Shown here piece after piece: positions 34,601 through 45,477 of a DNA stretch of 64,000 nt. The stretch spans positions 25,817,462 through 25,881,461 of the forward strand of contig NC_133103.1 in assembly GCF_022965805.1 (NCBI RefSeq), read 5' to 3'. The stretch comes from Primulina eburnea. Taxonomy: Eukaryota; Streptophyta; Magnoliopsida; Lamiales; Gesneriaceae. The stretch's first letter is position 1. Each line of letters opens with the position of its first letter. The position numbers and the translations under genes are program-made. The notes beneath the pieces are model-generated. The model was given only the letters and a program-made list of their open reading frames with translations. It had not been told where the DNA came from and made no database searches.

Positions 34601-36211
34601 TGCGAGATCAAATACTATCCAGGGAAGTCAAATGCAGCAGCGGACGCCTTGAGTCGAAAGGTTTGTTCCCTATCCTTATCAACGATAGGTGTTACAAAGC
34701 TTGTTGAAAATTGCTGTTTGTCTGGATTAGAATTTGATACAGAAAGTAGGCCACTACGACTTGCTTCCATTCACGTTGAACCTGATTTGATTGGGAGGAT
34801 TAAAGAAGCACAAAGAACAGATCAGAATGTGCAGAGGTCGATTCAGATGGTCCAATCAGGTCATTTATCAGAATACCAGGTACGTGATCATGTGTTATAT
34901 GTGCATAATCGACTTGTCGTGCCAGATGTTTCAGATTTGAGACATCAGATTTTATCAGAAGCACATTGTAGTCGGTTTAGCATTCATCCTGGTGGCCGAA
35001 AGATGTACAATGACTTGAAGACACAGTTCTGGCGGAAGCAAATGAAGTCAGATATCGCCGAATTTGTGTCAAAGTGCTTGAATTGCCAGCAAGTGAAAGC
35101 CGATAGGAAGAAGCCCGGAGGTTTACTTCAGAGTTTAGCCATTCCAGAATGGAAATGGGATCACATTTCCATGGAATTCGTGACGAAGTTGCCTCGATCA
35201 TCTAGAGGCTGTGATGCGATTTGTGTCTTTATTGACAGATTGACCAAATCAGCTTGCTTTATTCCGTACAAAATTACGTACCGACATGATCAGATGGTGG
35301 AGATATATGTCCGAGAGGTAGTCAGATTACATGGTGTGCCGAAGTCTATCGTATCAGATCGTGATCCACGATTCAACTCACACTTCTGGCACAGTTTACA
35401 GCAGGCTTTAGGTACGACATTACACCTGAGTACTGCTTATAATCCTCAGACAGACGGACAGTCAGAGCGGACTATCCAGATTTTAGAGGATATGTTGAGA
35501 GCCGTAGTGCTAGATTTTGGCACTAGTTGACAAGATTTTCTACCTCTTTGTGAATTTTCGTACAATAATAGCTATCAGACAAGCATTGAGATGGCACTGT
35601 TTGAAGCTTTATATGGCAAGAAGTGCATATCTCCATTGTACTGGGATGACGTCTCAGAGGTACCAGAACTTGGGCCAGATATGATTCGTGACATGACTGA
35701 GAAGGTGAAAGTCATTCAGAAGAGAATGAAGACGGCACAAGATAGGCAAGCCAAATACGCCAATGTCAGACGTAGACCGTTGGTATTTGAACAAGGAGAC
35801 CGAGTATTTCTAAAGATTTCCCCATTCAGAGGCATTGTCAGATTTGGTAAGCGTGGGAAGTTGTCTCCTAGATACGTTGGTCCTTACGAGATCTTAGAGA
35901 AGATTGGCGATCGAGCTTATCGACTTGCTCTTCCTCCTTCGTTATCCGGGATACATGATGTCTTTCATGTATCAATGTTGCATAAGTATATGCCAGATAT
36001 TTCTCATGTCATTCAGCCTGACGAAGCTGAGCTTTATCAGACCTTGAGCTATGTTGAGCAACTGATACAAATTCTTGATCGGAAGGAAAGGAAGCTCAGG
36101 ACAAAGACTATTCCGTTAGTAAAAGTCCAATGGAGTCGTCATGGCATCGAAGAAGCGACTTGGGAAACAGAAGCAGATATGCGACAGAAATATCCCGAAT
36201 TTTTTACATGA
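31679..36211 (+). pseudogene. Chromovirus-like gag-pol polyprotein, one stop and a damaged RT active site
   Basis: The ATG at 31679 ([12 protein letters not shown]) opens a 1283-codon frame to TGA at 35528-35530. A Trp codon there appears to have changed to a stop, and the frame resumes to 36211. Gag spans residues 1-260, with zinc knuckles [13 protein letters not shown] and [14 protein letters not shown] (about 275-311). Protease [12 protein letters not shown] is near 400. Reverse transcriptase is about 560-760, with [20 protein letters not shown]. Its active-site box is [10 protein letters not shown] instead of [10 protein letters not shown], with the His codon at 33890-33892. RNase H ([11 protein letters not shown]) is near 880. 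Integrase ([43 protein letters not shown]) runs from about 1100. The C-terminal tail ends VQWSRHGIEEATWETEADMR, a chromodomain-like end. Both lesions would stop replication, yet the rest is pristine. Confidence 0.93.
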
Positions 36212-36309
36212 TGTAAGTAAATTTTCAGTTCCGATTCTATTACTTGTCATGTATATTTGATAATTGCTTGCGATTTGGAGGGCGAAATCATTTCTTAGAG
36301 GGGGAGAAA

Positions 36310-38225
36310 TGTAAGGCTCGAGATTATTAGTTTTCATTAAAATAATACTCGGAAGATATGGGAATGCATGACGTGCAAGGAGAGGAGAAAAGACATGAAA
36401 ATTAAGAGTTTGCAAGACCGCACCCGCGCCCAAAACAGGAGTGCACCCGCGGTCATGCAATGATAGAATTTAGCAAGAAAAACCGAAGCCAGACCGCACC
36501 CGCGGTGCAACCTAGACCGGACCCGCGGTGCATGGACAAAAAGTTGGCAGATTTTATTCGTAGCATCACCGCACCCACGGTGACAAGACCGCACCCGCGG
36601 TCTTGCAGAGACCGCACCCGCGGTCGCTATTTTGGGAAAAATGATAGGGTTGCCGAGAGCATAGCGCACCCGCGGTGCTAACGTGACCGCACCCGCGGTG
36701 CTGCATGCGAGAAAGCCACCTTTGTTCTTAACTTGACACATGGCATATATATATATATATATATATAGGTAATGCTGAGTCTTCATTTATTCATTCCAGC
36801 AAGAGAGAACCGAGAATTCCATGGAAGAGCTTCAAGTTTTCATGGCTTAAAAACTAGGTTGTGCAAGATATAGCTATCTGATTTCCAATCCGAGCTTAGA
36901 TTATTGATCCTTGTATTAAGAGCTTCAAAGTGAGGTAAGTTTCTTTAAATTCCAGCATGGTTTAAAGTTTAGGTGTTGGAGAAATTCTGATATGGTGATG
37001 AATATATGTTCTCATGATTATTGTGAATATATATTCGCTACCGGATCGAGAAACGGATATGATATTCGATTGTTTTAGAATTTCAGTATGTATATGATTG
37101 AATATATGCAGAATTCCAGAATTGGGCATGGGGAATGAGATTGATTATGAATTGAGAATTATGTGTATTATTGAGTATTGTTATTGAGCTAATCGGTATA
37201 TCGAGAATCCGCCGTTATGCTGTCAAATTGTATCAGAATCAATTACTGAATTGTATATGGGTTGACTTGAGTTAGAAATTGATAGAAGATATATCAACAT
37301 TGTCATTTCAGATTGAGATTGACAGACTTGATATCAAGACTTCGACTACGACAGATATTGTACGACGAAAGGTATAATGCATGTTTTTGTTTGGGGAGAT
37401 ACAACTCAAATGAGATCCCATTTGAGTTTCCCAACCAAAATCACATACGAGATTTATTGTTTATCTTGAATTATGATTGTGATTTGTTTATAGAATTTGT
37501 ATTCAAATCTTTTGAAATGATTATGCATTGTTTACAGATTGTTATGCATTGCATTTAAGATAGGGAGTCTTGACAGATCCGTCAAACTTCTAGATGTTCG
37601 GTGATATCACAGCTTAGGGGAAGATCATTCTCCTACTGTAGATGTGGATACAGATCAGGCCGAAGTCTAGGAATAAGACGTACCGTCACCCCGATTGGGA
37701 GGGTAGGTGATAGATCGTCTTATTCACACCGGGATCCCTAGAGTTCTATTCGAGTCGAGTCCAGACATGGTTTGATTCGCATTACATGTTTATATGATTG
37801 TTATTCATCATAGCATGTTTCATGTTTTAGATTGATTATATGCATGTATACATGGTTATACTGGGATTTGTTCTCACCGGAGTTTCTGGCTGTTGTTATG
37901 TCTGTATGTGTGCATAACAACAGGTGGGGCAGGATCTGGGTCGAGACAGAGATGAGATCGTGATAGCGTGGTGACTTCGGGCGCAGCAGAAGACTAGTGG
38001 TTTTTACTAGTTTTGTACTACTTGTAGATAGTGGTTTGTTTTAAACACTAGTTGGATGAATGTACTAGAACAAGACATGTTTGAATGTTTGTAATATAAA
38101 TAAAGCACTTATGCTTGTTAACATACATTAGAATTAATGTTGAAAAGCGAAAAATTTGACCCATTTTTTTTTATAATAAAGATCCATTTAATCCCAAAGA
38201 AATGAGTTAGAGCCCGGTCCCCACA
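36310..38225 (+). repeat. 3' LTR of the nested chromovirus-like element
   Basis: Begins TGTAAGGCTCGAG and ends GGTCCCCACA. It differs from the 5' LTR by scattered single bases, a longer TA run near 36745 and an extra array unit near 36425. The palindromic array is at 36414-36710. Confidence 0.93.
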
Positions 38226-40371
38226 GAGATATTCAACTTGTGCTCCATCACCTCCCTCCTAACCCCTTGGAGTTCGGACGGACACCAAGCAAATACATCT
38301 TTAATTTTCTTCAAACACTGGACCAATTGCTCTTTCAAGGGCTCTTCCAAGGTCCGAGCTATCCTCACGCTTCCGGATGGGGGATTTAGGATAAGCTCTT
38401 CACACACGTCTTCCGAAATAATCTCCCCTGCATCTTCGATTAGATGTAGTTGATCGAGTCTCCTGGACTCAGGTCGGCTTGGATGCTCAATTTTAACCGA
38501 TTTCTGCTCAACCCTTACTTCTTCCACATAACATTTTCGAGAAGTCTTCTGATCTCCCTTAACCTCTCCTACCGCTTCTCCGACAGAGAACTTGATTTTC
38601 TGGTGCAGTGCCGAGGCAATTGCCATGAATGCGGCCATGGCTGGTCTTCCCATAATAACATTGTATGATGATGGGGCAGCAACTATCACAAAGTTGATAA
38701 TTCGGGTTTTTCGGGAATCCCCACTTCCCAAAGAGAGAGGGAGATTGACGACTCCAAGGGGGTGTATTGCGTGCCCCGTGAATCCATACAAAGCTGTGGA
38801 GATAGGCTCTACCGTGTATTCTCCCAAGTCATCTGATCCATTGCTTCTCTAAACAGAACGTTGACAGAACTTCCGGAGTCCACAAAGATACGAGCAACTT
38901 CGTAATTGGCGATCATAGCTCGGATAACCAATGCATCATTATGTGGGTCGGCCACCCCCTTCATGTCCTCGGGTCCAAAAGTGATCACTGGTCCTGAGCG
39001 TGTTCTAGTGTTGCTAATCTCCATGTTCTCCAATCTTCTGCTGCTAGCTTTTCTGGCTCGATTGGAGTCTCCGTCTGTAGGCCCGCCCGATATCATATTA
39101 ATTATCCCTCGCGGGGGTGGTTGTTCCCGAGGCTCTGCCCTTTGCATATTTGGGTTAGCATTTGGAAAATTTTCCCTTTGATTTGGAGCCCTCCTCCTTT
39201 CAAGATGACTTTCCTCCCGAGTTCTCTTAGGGGGTCGGTGCCCACCACCTGGACTGGCTAGAATCGCTTTCATTTCTGGATCTCTCTGGATGATCCGTTC
39301 TATTTCTTTATTCAAATGATGACATTCATCGGTAGTATGACCATAATCCTTGTGAAATCCGCAATACTTTTCTGACCTGGGGTTACGAGGTCCTTTGTCA
39401 CTACTCCGAGGCCTTCGAATGAGCTGTCGTTCATCACACAGTTCCAATGCTCGGGCTTTGTTGACTTTCAAAGGTGTGTAAGCGGCGAATTGTCCAAGCA
39501 ACGTGGGTGGTTCGAAACGTCCGACCCTCGGTGCGAGGTCGGTGGATCGGACATCTCGAGTAGCCTTGGCCGAGGCCTTTGGTTCACTCCTCCTAGCCAT
39601 TTGTACTTATTCCACGTTCATATACTTCTCTGCCCTCGCCAAGAGTTCTTCGAAAGTAGCCGGAGGATTTTTTACTAACGACTTGAAGAAATCATCCCCT
39701 CTTAGCCCTTGTGTAAAGGCACTAATCAGTATATCCGGTGTAGCCGAGGGAACATCGATGACCATCTTGTTGAACCTCTTAACAAAATCTCGTAAGCTCT
39801 CTTGTTCTTGTTGTTTAACATTGAATAAACTCAGAGCCGTCAAGGGGTGTTTCTTGCTGCTGGCAAACTGGTGGAGAAAAGCTCTTCCGAAATCTCGAAA
39901 AGTTTTGATGTTCCCTGGCTTAAGCAAATTGAACCATTGTTGGGATGACCTGACCAAAGTGGTTAAGAAGACCCTACACTTGATCGGGTCTGAGTACTGG
40001 TGTAGTAATGCCGCGTTTTCAAACCAGGATAGATGCTCTTCCGGATCCCCCGAGCCGTCGTATTCTCCGACGTTAGGGAATCTGAAATTTTGAGGTAATT
40101 CGGCAGCCAATATTTCGGCCGAGAAAGGGATCCCTCGAGCCATAAGGGTTGGAGGAGGGGGTGCATTCCTCTCTTCTCTAAGATGTTCCATCTCCTCCCT
40201 TAATCTTTGTATCTCTTGTCTCTGAGCTTCACGATCCTCTCCTGGAGGAGGATTGTTGTTTGGTCTTTGGGCCAAGACTTGTTCGACAGTTGTTGTGATC
40301 AGCCGGACGAGCTCGGCCATGTTGGATGTTGGTTGATTATCCTCTCCCGATCGACTCCTGGTACTTGCCAT
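38226..40371 (-). pseudogene. TAT gag and protease region
   Basis: Gag starts with ATG at 40371 (MASTRSRSGEDNQP), 39 bases after the 5' LTR. It contains NVGEYDGSGDPEEHLSWFEN, TLVRSSQQWFNLLKPGNIKT and QQEQESLRDFVKRF, the gag core of plant gypsy elements. A stop at 39607 separates it from MARRSEPKASAKATRD, which leads to a zinc-finger-like YCGFHKDYGHTTDECHHL. Protease has IFVDSGSSVNVLF near 38870 and, after a frame change near 38815, YNVIMGRPAMAAF. The frame then runs to VMEHKLNIS, where the nested element interrupts it. The stop and frameshift show decay. Confidence 0.9.
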
Positions 40372-40410
40372 CTTATCTCTTTTTCAAACTTTCCCACAGA
40401 CGGCGCCAAT

Positions 40411-41470
40411 TGACGATAACAACTTTTCCATGGGTCCGGTCTGGTGAGCTTGAACTTCAGATCAACATTTGGACCAGAGCGGATGGAGAACCACCGGTTT
40501 TGTACGGACTAAGGGGTAATGGAAAGTGTCGAAAATTTTCCTGACACGACCACTTCGACCTCTTATCGGATTTAGGAACGGAGAAAAAAATGAGAAGATT
40601 CGATAGGTAGTAGTGAATATATCCCCCTACACCCTGAAACATATGTGGGTATTTATAATGGTTGAGAGGACTTCTTCCCATAGCGTGTCGAAGTATATTT
40701 TAGGTAAATTTCCTTATTAAATTCTTCTCCCCTTACTACCAGTCCGGGCCGGATTCCTCGTCGCCTCTAACCCTGTGGCGAGATTCTAGCACATTTAAAG
40801 ATTATTCACTCAATTTTTCTCCAATCACTGCCAGTCCGGGTCGGACTCCTCGTTACATCTAATCATACGGCGATATTCTAGCCCATTTAAGGATTATTCA
40901 CGCAATTCTTCTCCAATCACTGCCAGTCCGGGTCGGACTCCTCGTTACATCTAATCATACGGCGAGATTCTAGCCCATTTAAGGATTATTCACGCTTCTT
41001 ACATGTGACAGTTCTTAGGATAGAAACAAGCTCGGGCTTGTGATTCCTGTCACAAGAATCTGTGCTTGACATAACCCTACTCCGATCGTTGATTGGGGTC
41101 GGACACATGTGATTCGACTATCCGGACAGGTGCTCGGCCACAGGGGCTTGGTCGAGCACTAGGGCTCGGCCACTAGTGCTCGGCCATAAGGGCTTGGCCC
41201 AGCACTAGTGCTCGGCCACAGGTGCTCGGCCGAGCACTAGGGCTCGGCCGAGCACTAGTGCTCGCCCATTAGTGCTCGGCCACTAGTGCTCGGCCGAGCG
41301 CGACAGAACTCGACCGGGCACCAGGGCTCGATCATCAGGGGTGCGGCTGGGCTTGGTGCTTGACCGTCGTTTATAGATAGTATCGAATTTGGACGAGTCA
41401 TGCCCGATGGGTTACGTTTAAGGTCCTCGAGAAGGAAACTCATGCGCGGTGGAATATTTTGGGGGCATCA
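40411..41470 (-). repeat. 5' LTR of the TAT element
   Basis: Plus-strand start TGACGATAACAAC and end GGGGGCATCA match the 3' LTR. On the minus strand, the primer-binding site ATTGGCGCCGTCTGTGGG begins directly after it (40393-40410). Its GC-rich array at about 41118-41315 is shorter than that of the 3' LTR. Confidence 0.92.
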
Positions 41471-41475
41471 TCCTC

Positions 41476-41849
41476 CCCAACTCTCATATCTCTACCTCCA
41501 CTGCCCTCGATCTTCTTCCTCAAGGGAAAAAGAAAGTATTCAAAGGTAATATCAAAACAGAAAAAAATATGGCACGTTCAATGCAAATATTTCGTTTGAA
41601 CACTATCATATGTTATTTAATTGAAAAAAGTTCTTCCATTTATTGATTTTTTTTTGTGAAGACAAAATAATTTCAAATAAATTGTTTGTGGTTTTGAACT
41701 CATAAATTTGTTAAATATATATGATAAATTTCAAAAAAATAAGTCGATTTGAAACAAAAAAATGTACCTAAATCGAAATTTAAATCGTATAAGAAAGAAA
41801 ATTTTTAAGTGTTGTAAAGTAGTACGGAGGAAAGTGGAACGGAAATAGG
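41476..41849. other. AT-rich stretch right of the TAT element
   Basis: No gene or known repeat is visible. It is probably pre-insertion sequence matching that left of 20437. Confidence 0.4.
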
Positions 41850-42464
41850 ATATTTATAGACAATTTGCGACTGTTACCGAAGGTTTTCTAACAAACCGTC
41901 GCTATTAGCGACAGTATAAATATAATTGTCGCTGATTTACGGTGGTTAGCGACGGTTTAATAAAAACCGTCGCTAAAAGCGACGGTGTTTTATTATACTG
42001 TCGTCGATTTAAAATGACGACGGTTTATATAGCTACGGGTTTTTGAAACCGTCGCAATGTCCAAACCGTCGCTAAGTTAAAATTTTGCAACATTTTCCGC
42101 AGCGTGCTATCAATGCACGCCGTGAATGCATAGGGTATTAACAGCGCACATTATTGCACGATGCAGATAGTATATAATATTACTTTCCACAGCATGATTT
42201 TAATGCACGCCGTTAATGTATATGTTATTAACGGCGCGCATTAAAATTACGTTGCGGAAAGTATATAATATTTACAGCACACATAAAATGCACGCTGCAG
42301 ATATTAATTTCCGCAGCGTGCTTTTGATGCACGCCGTTATTTTTGTCAAGTGCAAAAATATTAACAGCGTACATATTGATGCACGCCGTTAAAAGCACTA
42401 TTCGCAACGTACTTTTATGCACGCTATTGATAACATGCTGCAGAAAATTATTTTTCTTGTATTG
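41850..42464. mobile_element. CACTA-like transposon end(s) with subterminal repeats
   Basis: 41860-42080 holds alternating direct and inverted copies of ACCGTCGCTAA and TAGCGACGGT. 42090-42440 holds another set built from GCACGCCGTTAA and GCAGCGTGC. The right end reads TTTTTCTTGTATTG at 42451-42464, a one-base variant of the CACTA terminus (TTTCTTGTAGTG). No transposase is present and no left terminus was found. Two adjacent element ends are possible. Confidence 0.55.
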
Positions 42465-42819
42465 AAATTTTTGACTTCCATTAAGTTTTTATGTGTGATG
42501 TTGCAATCTTATGTCACCATAACGAACGATCAAAACCTATTTTTGTTGAGTGATTTAATTGAGATATCTAATATCTCATTTCACATAATACATGAGGTTA
42601 TGCCAGTAACAATTTGTAATTCATAAAAGGGATTTGAGGAATTTTCCGTGAAAGGTTGGGCTACTTGGTGTCTAAGGTTGGGTACCGTCCACAAAAATAG
42701 AGAAGAGGTGGTGCAGCAAGGGGTTCAATGGAGTAACAATTACATTCGAGAATATCAGCATACATTACTTGCATGAAGGCGTATGACGAGAAGGAATCGG
42801 CCACTTCTCGAGAACACTG
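42465..42819. other. Unassigned stretch
   Basis: I see no open gene here. It leads into the RNase H-like fragment and may belong to the same dead retroelement. Confidence 0.4.
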
Positions 42820-42954
42820 GAGCTCCCCGCCAATTGGTCTTTTGTGACTTGATGTAGATGCTACTACTCAAAATCGTATAGTGTTGGTAGAGTGGTGTGG
42901 AATCATGATGGCAACATTCTACTAGCCTTTGGGGAGAATATATCTAAGCCTGTA
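42820..42954 (+). pseudogene. RNase H-like (RVT_3 type) fragment
   Basis: With one or two frame changes this reads NWSFVT, then VGRVVWNHDGNILLAFGENI, SKP, similar to the plant RNase H-like domain found at the ends of LINE polyproteins and in related host proteins. It is cut off abruptly by the LTR end at 42955. It has stops and is only about 45 codons long. Confidence 0.4.
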
Positions 42955-43820
42955 TGTCACGTCCCAAAACCGAGATGTTGCGGATATCGGCATTGCAATC
43001 AAAAATTACATTCCAATACAACAAGCCTCATAAGTTAGATTCTGAAACTCGAAAAATAATTTTTTATTCATAAACTTCTAAATGATATTGTATTATAAAT
43101 ATTCAAATATTGCTTTACAGTGGCGGAAATGTAAAATAAAGTCTATATCAAAAAGAAAGGAATGCTTAACAATAAATAAAGCTTGACTATTGAAATGTCC
43201 AAATTATCTTCAACGGCCCCAAATCTGGATCTATTCATCTTCCTCAATTTCTTCCAAATTCTTATCTAAGAGGGATTTTCAGTGGGTAAATGATATGATT
43301 CTCACTTAGTAAATGGAGGAATCCTCCCAACCTTTAAATAATTTTAAATAGAATTTGCAATACAAGCACCATGCAAAACATAAATTTTAGAAAAAACGGG
43401 ATTATTTTATGCACTGAAAATATTACGAATTTAATGGCTAACTGATATCAGTCCTCTATATTTTAATCCTCTAATGGGTAAGGCAGTAATCGTAAGCATC
43501 AATTAGTAATATTCAAAATATATTCCTACTATTTGTTCATAGTTTCAGCACTTCAATTATACACTTTTCAAGAATGAAACTTTATACACATAAAACCCAT
43601 CCCGATAAGTTCTAAATTAGAAATAACAAGTTAAAACATAAATCCCACTTACCGTAGATTGCTAAAAATGTTTCGTAGAAATCTGAAAAGCAATATTTCC
43701 TTCCATTAAATTTTGTGTGATACCAACTCAGATATTCACGTGATATTTGTAAAAATCTGACTGTTAGTCTCCCAACTGCTCCTACGTCAAGATAAAACAC
43801 AAGATATGTTTCTACTAGTC
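42955..43820 (-). repeat. Truncated Ty3/gypsy LTR fragment
   Basis: The plus strand begins TGTCACGTCCCAAAACCGAG, so the minus strand ends in CGTGACA. Its last few hundred bases resemble the 3' part of the LTR at 1645-3076 in layout: a GATAAGAAT motif, then a long AT-rich tail, then CGTGACA. No matching LTR start is found. It abuts the chromovirus-like LTR at about 43820. Confidence 0.5.
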
Positions 43821-45420
43821 CATCTTCTACGCTCGTGATCACCACGCTATCTCGATCTCTCATCTTTGTCTCGACCCTGATCCTGCAGCACCTGTTGTCA
43901 TGCACAGATACAGACACAACAACAGCCAAAAACTCCGGTGAGAACAAATCCCAGTATAAAACATGTATACATGCATGTCATGCAATTTCATACAAAATCA
44001 TAACACATAATTCAGTAATTATGACACATTAGTGAATACAGATAAAACAATTCGACTCTTACTCTTTAACTCGACTCATATCTAAATCTAGGGATCCCAG
44101 TGTGAATAAGACGTAACAAGTCTCCCACCTACTCATCCAATCGGGGTGACGGTATGTCTTATTCCTAGGCTTCGGCCCTGTCTGTATCGAATATCTACAA
44201 TCGGATTCGATCTTCTCCTATGCCTCGATTCTACTGAACGTCTAGAAACTTGGCATATCTGCCAATGACTCTCCTATCTCAATGCTTGTATATAAATCAA
44301 TATAAAGCACAACATAACAAGGTATAGAAATCTAGTATGTGATTTATGTGAAACTCAAACCAGATCTGATTCGAGTTATATCTCCCGAATCAACATTGAA
44401 TTATACCTTTCGTTGTTAAATCTTTATCGATGTCGAAGTCTTGACGTGGAAGCTTGTCGAGATCAATCTGAAATGACATATTCAATAGATACAAGATCAA
44501 CATTCAACTCAACCGAATGCAAGTATGTATCAATATTAATTTTCGGTATATTTCGACGGTATAACGGCGTTATCTCTCGACACCGATAAATTCAAACATC
44601 CATAATCAATACCCATAATTCATAATTCTCATCATAACATAATCCACAATGCTGAATTTTTCATTTTTTCAATTCAATACATGCTGGAATTAAACTAAAA
44701 TTGCATATCATATCCGTTCTTCGATTCGGTTACGAATAAGCGTTCACAATAATCACAAGAACAAATAATAACAATCAAACTCTGATTTCCCCAATCATCT
44801 CAACTCCAAAACATCCTGAAAGGTGATAATATTTACATCCTTTAGTAGCTTGAAGCAAGAGGAGCAACGAATATAAACTCAGATCTAAAATCGGACGGTT
44901 AGATTCTTCACAAGTCAAGATCTAAACTATGGTGAAGCTTGAAGCTAACTGAGAATTTCTTTTGGTTCTTGCTGCTGAAGTGAATGAGAGAATAAGTCAA
45001 ATATACATTATATATGCATGGAAAAGACAAGTGTCTTATTCTTTGCTCTGCACGTCTCGTGCATATGCGCGACACGAACCCGCGCATATGCGCGAGACCT
45101 ACTGGTCTTGGAAATTCTGTTTTTGACAGCTCGCGCATATGCGCGCCCCTCTTTCGTGCATATGCGCGAGTCTTCTGGACTTAGTATTTTTAACACACCT
45201 CCTCGCGCATATGCGTGCACTGTTTCGCGCATATGCGTGAGCTCTTCTGGACACCTCGCGCATAAGCGTGCATTTCTCCGCGCATGTGCTCCTTAAGTTC
45301 TGTCCTTCACACTTATTTCGCATATTTTCTCGTCTCTTCTGGTCCGATACATGCGTCTATAATCAAGTCAATTATCAACAAATCATGTCCGATTATATAA
45401 CTAAATTCTCGGGCCTTACA
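43820..45420 (-). repeat. 3' LTR of the second chromovirus-like element, incomplete at its far end
   Basis: On the minus strand it begins TGTAAGGCCCGAG and holds the same GGGATTTGTTCTCACCGGAG and ACAACAGGTG blocks as the LTRs at 27615 and 36310. Similarity stops at about 43815-43825. The expected GGTCCCCACA end is missing and is replaced by an unrelated LTR fragment. Confidence 0.75.
45052..45295. repeat. Array of CGCGCATATGCGCG-type palindromic units
   Basis: About seven copies of CGCGCATATGCGCG and one- or two-base variants occur at irregular spacing in this LTR. They replace the CCGCACCCGCGG units found at the same place in the related LTRs at 27718 and 36414. Open frames with Ala-Tyr-Ala-Arg repeats in this stretch are by-products. 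Confidence 0.85.
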
Positions 45421-45477
45421 TTTTTCCCCCTCCTAAGATACGATTTCGTCCCCGAAATCATAGGCGATCAAAACATA

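Larger units (their letters stand above)
27615..38225 (+). mobile_element. Complete chromovirus-like Ty3/gypsy element nested in the TAT pol
   Basis: Its LTRs are at 27615-29503 and 36310-38225. The target duplication is GAGAC at 27610-27614 and GAGAT at 38226-38230, with one mismatch. An initiator-Met primer-binding site lies at 29506-29517 and a polypurine tract (AGAGGGGGAGAAA) ends at 36309. One long gag-pol frame is intact apart from one stop and one active-site change. The LTR copies are almost identical by eye, so insertion was recent. The element splits the TAT coding sequence between protease and reverse transcriptase. Confidence 0.95.
20437..41470 (-). mobile_element. TAT-lineage Ty3/gypsy retrotransposon hosting nested elements
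   Basis: Its LTRs are at 20437-21662 (3') and 40411-41470 (5'), both TGA...TCA, with the target duplication TCCTC at 20432-20436 and 41471-41475. A primer-binding site ATTGGCGCCGTCTGTGGG follows the 5' LTR on the minus strand. The element carries gag, protease, reverse transcriptase, a second, archaeal-type RNase H, integrase and an antisense ORF, the hallmarks of the TAT lineage. Without the nested 27615-38225 element it is about 10.4 kb. Its LTRs differ visibly in length and sequence, so it is older than its passenger. Confidence 0.93.

Noticed and set aside
45018..45323. Overlapping open frames rich in Ala-Tyr-Ala-Arg and Ile-Cys-Ala repeats
   Set aside because: They are translations of the CGCGCATATGCGCG array in several frames on both strands, inside an LTR.
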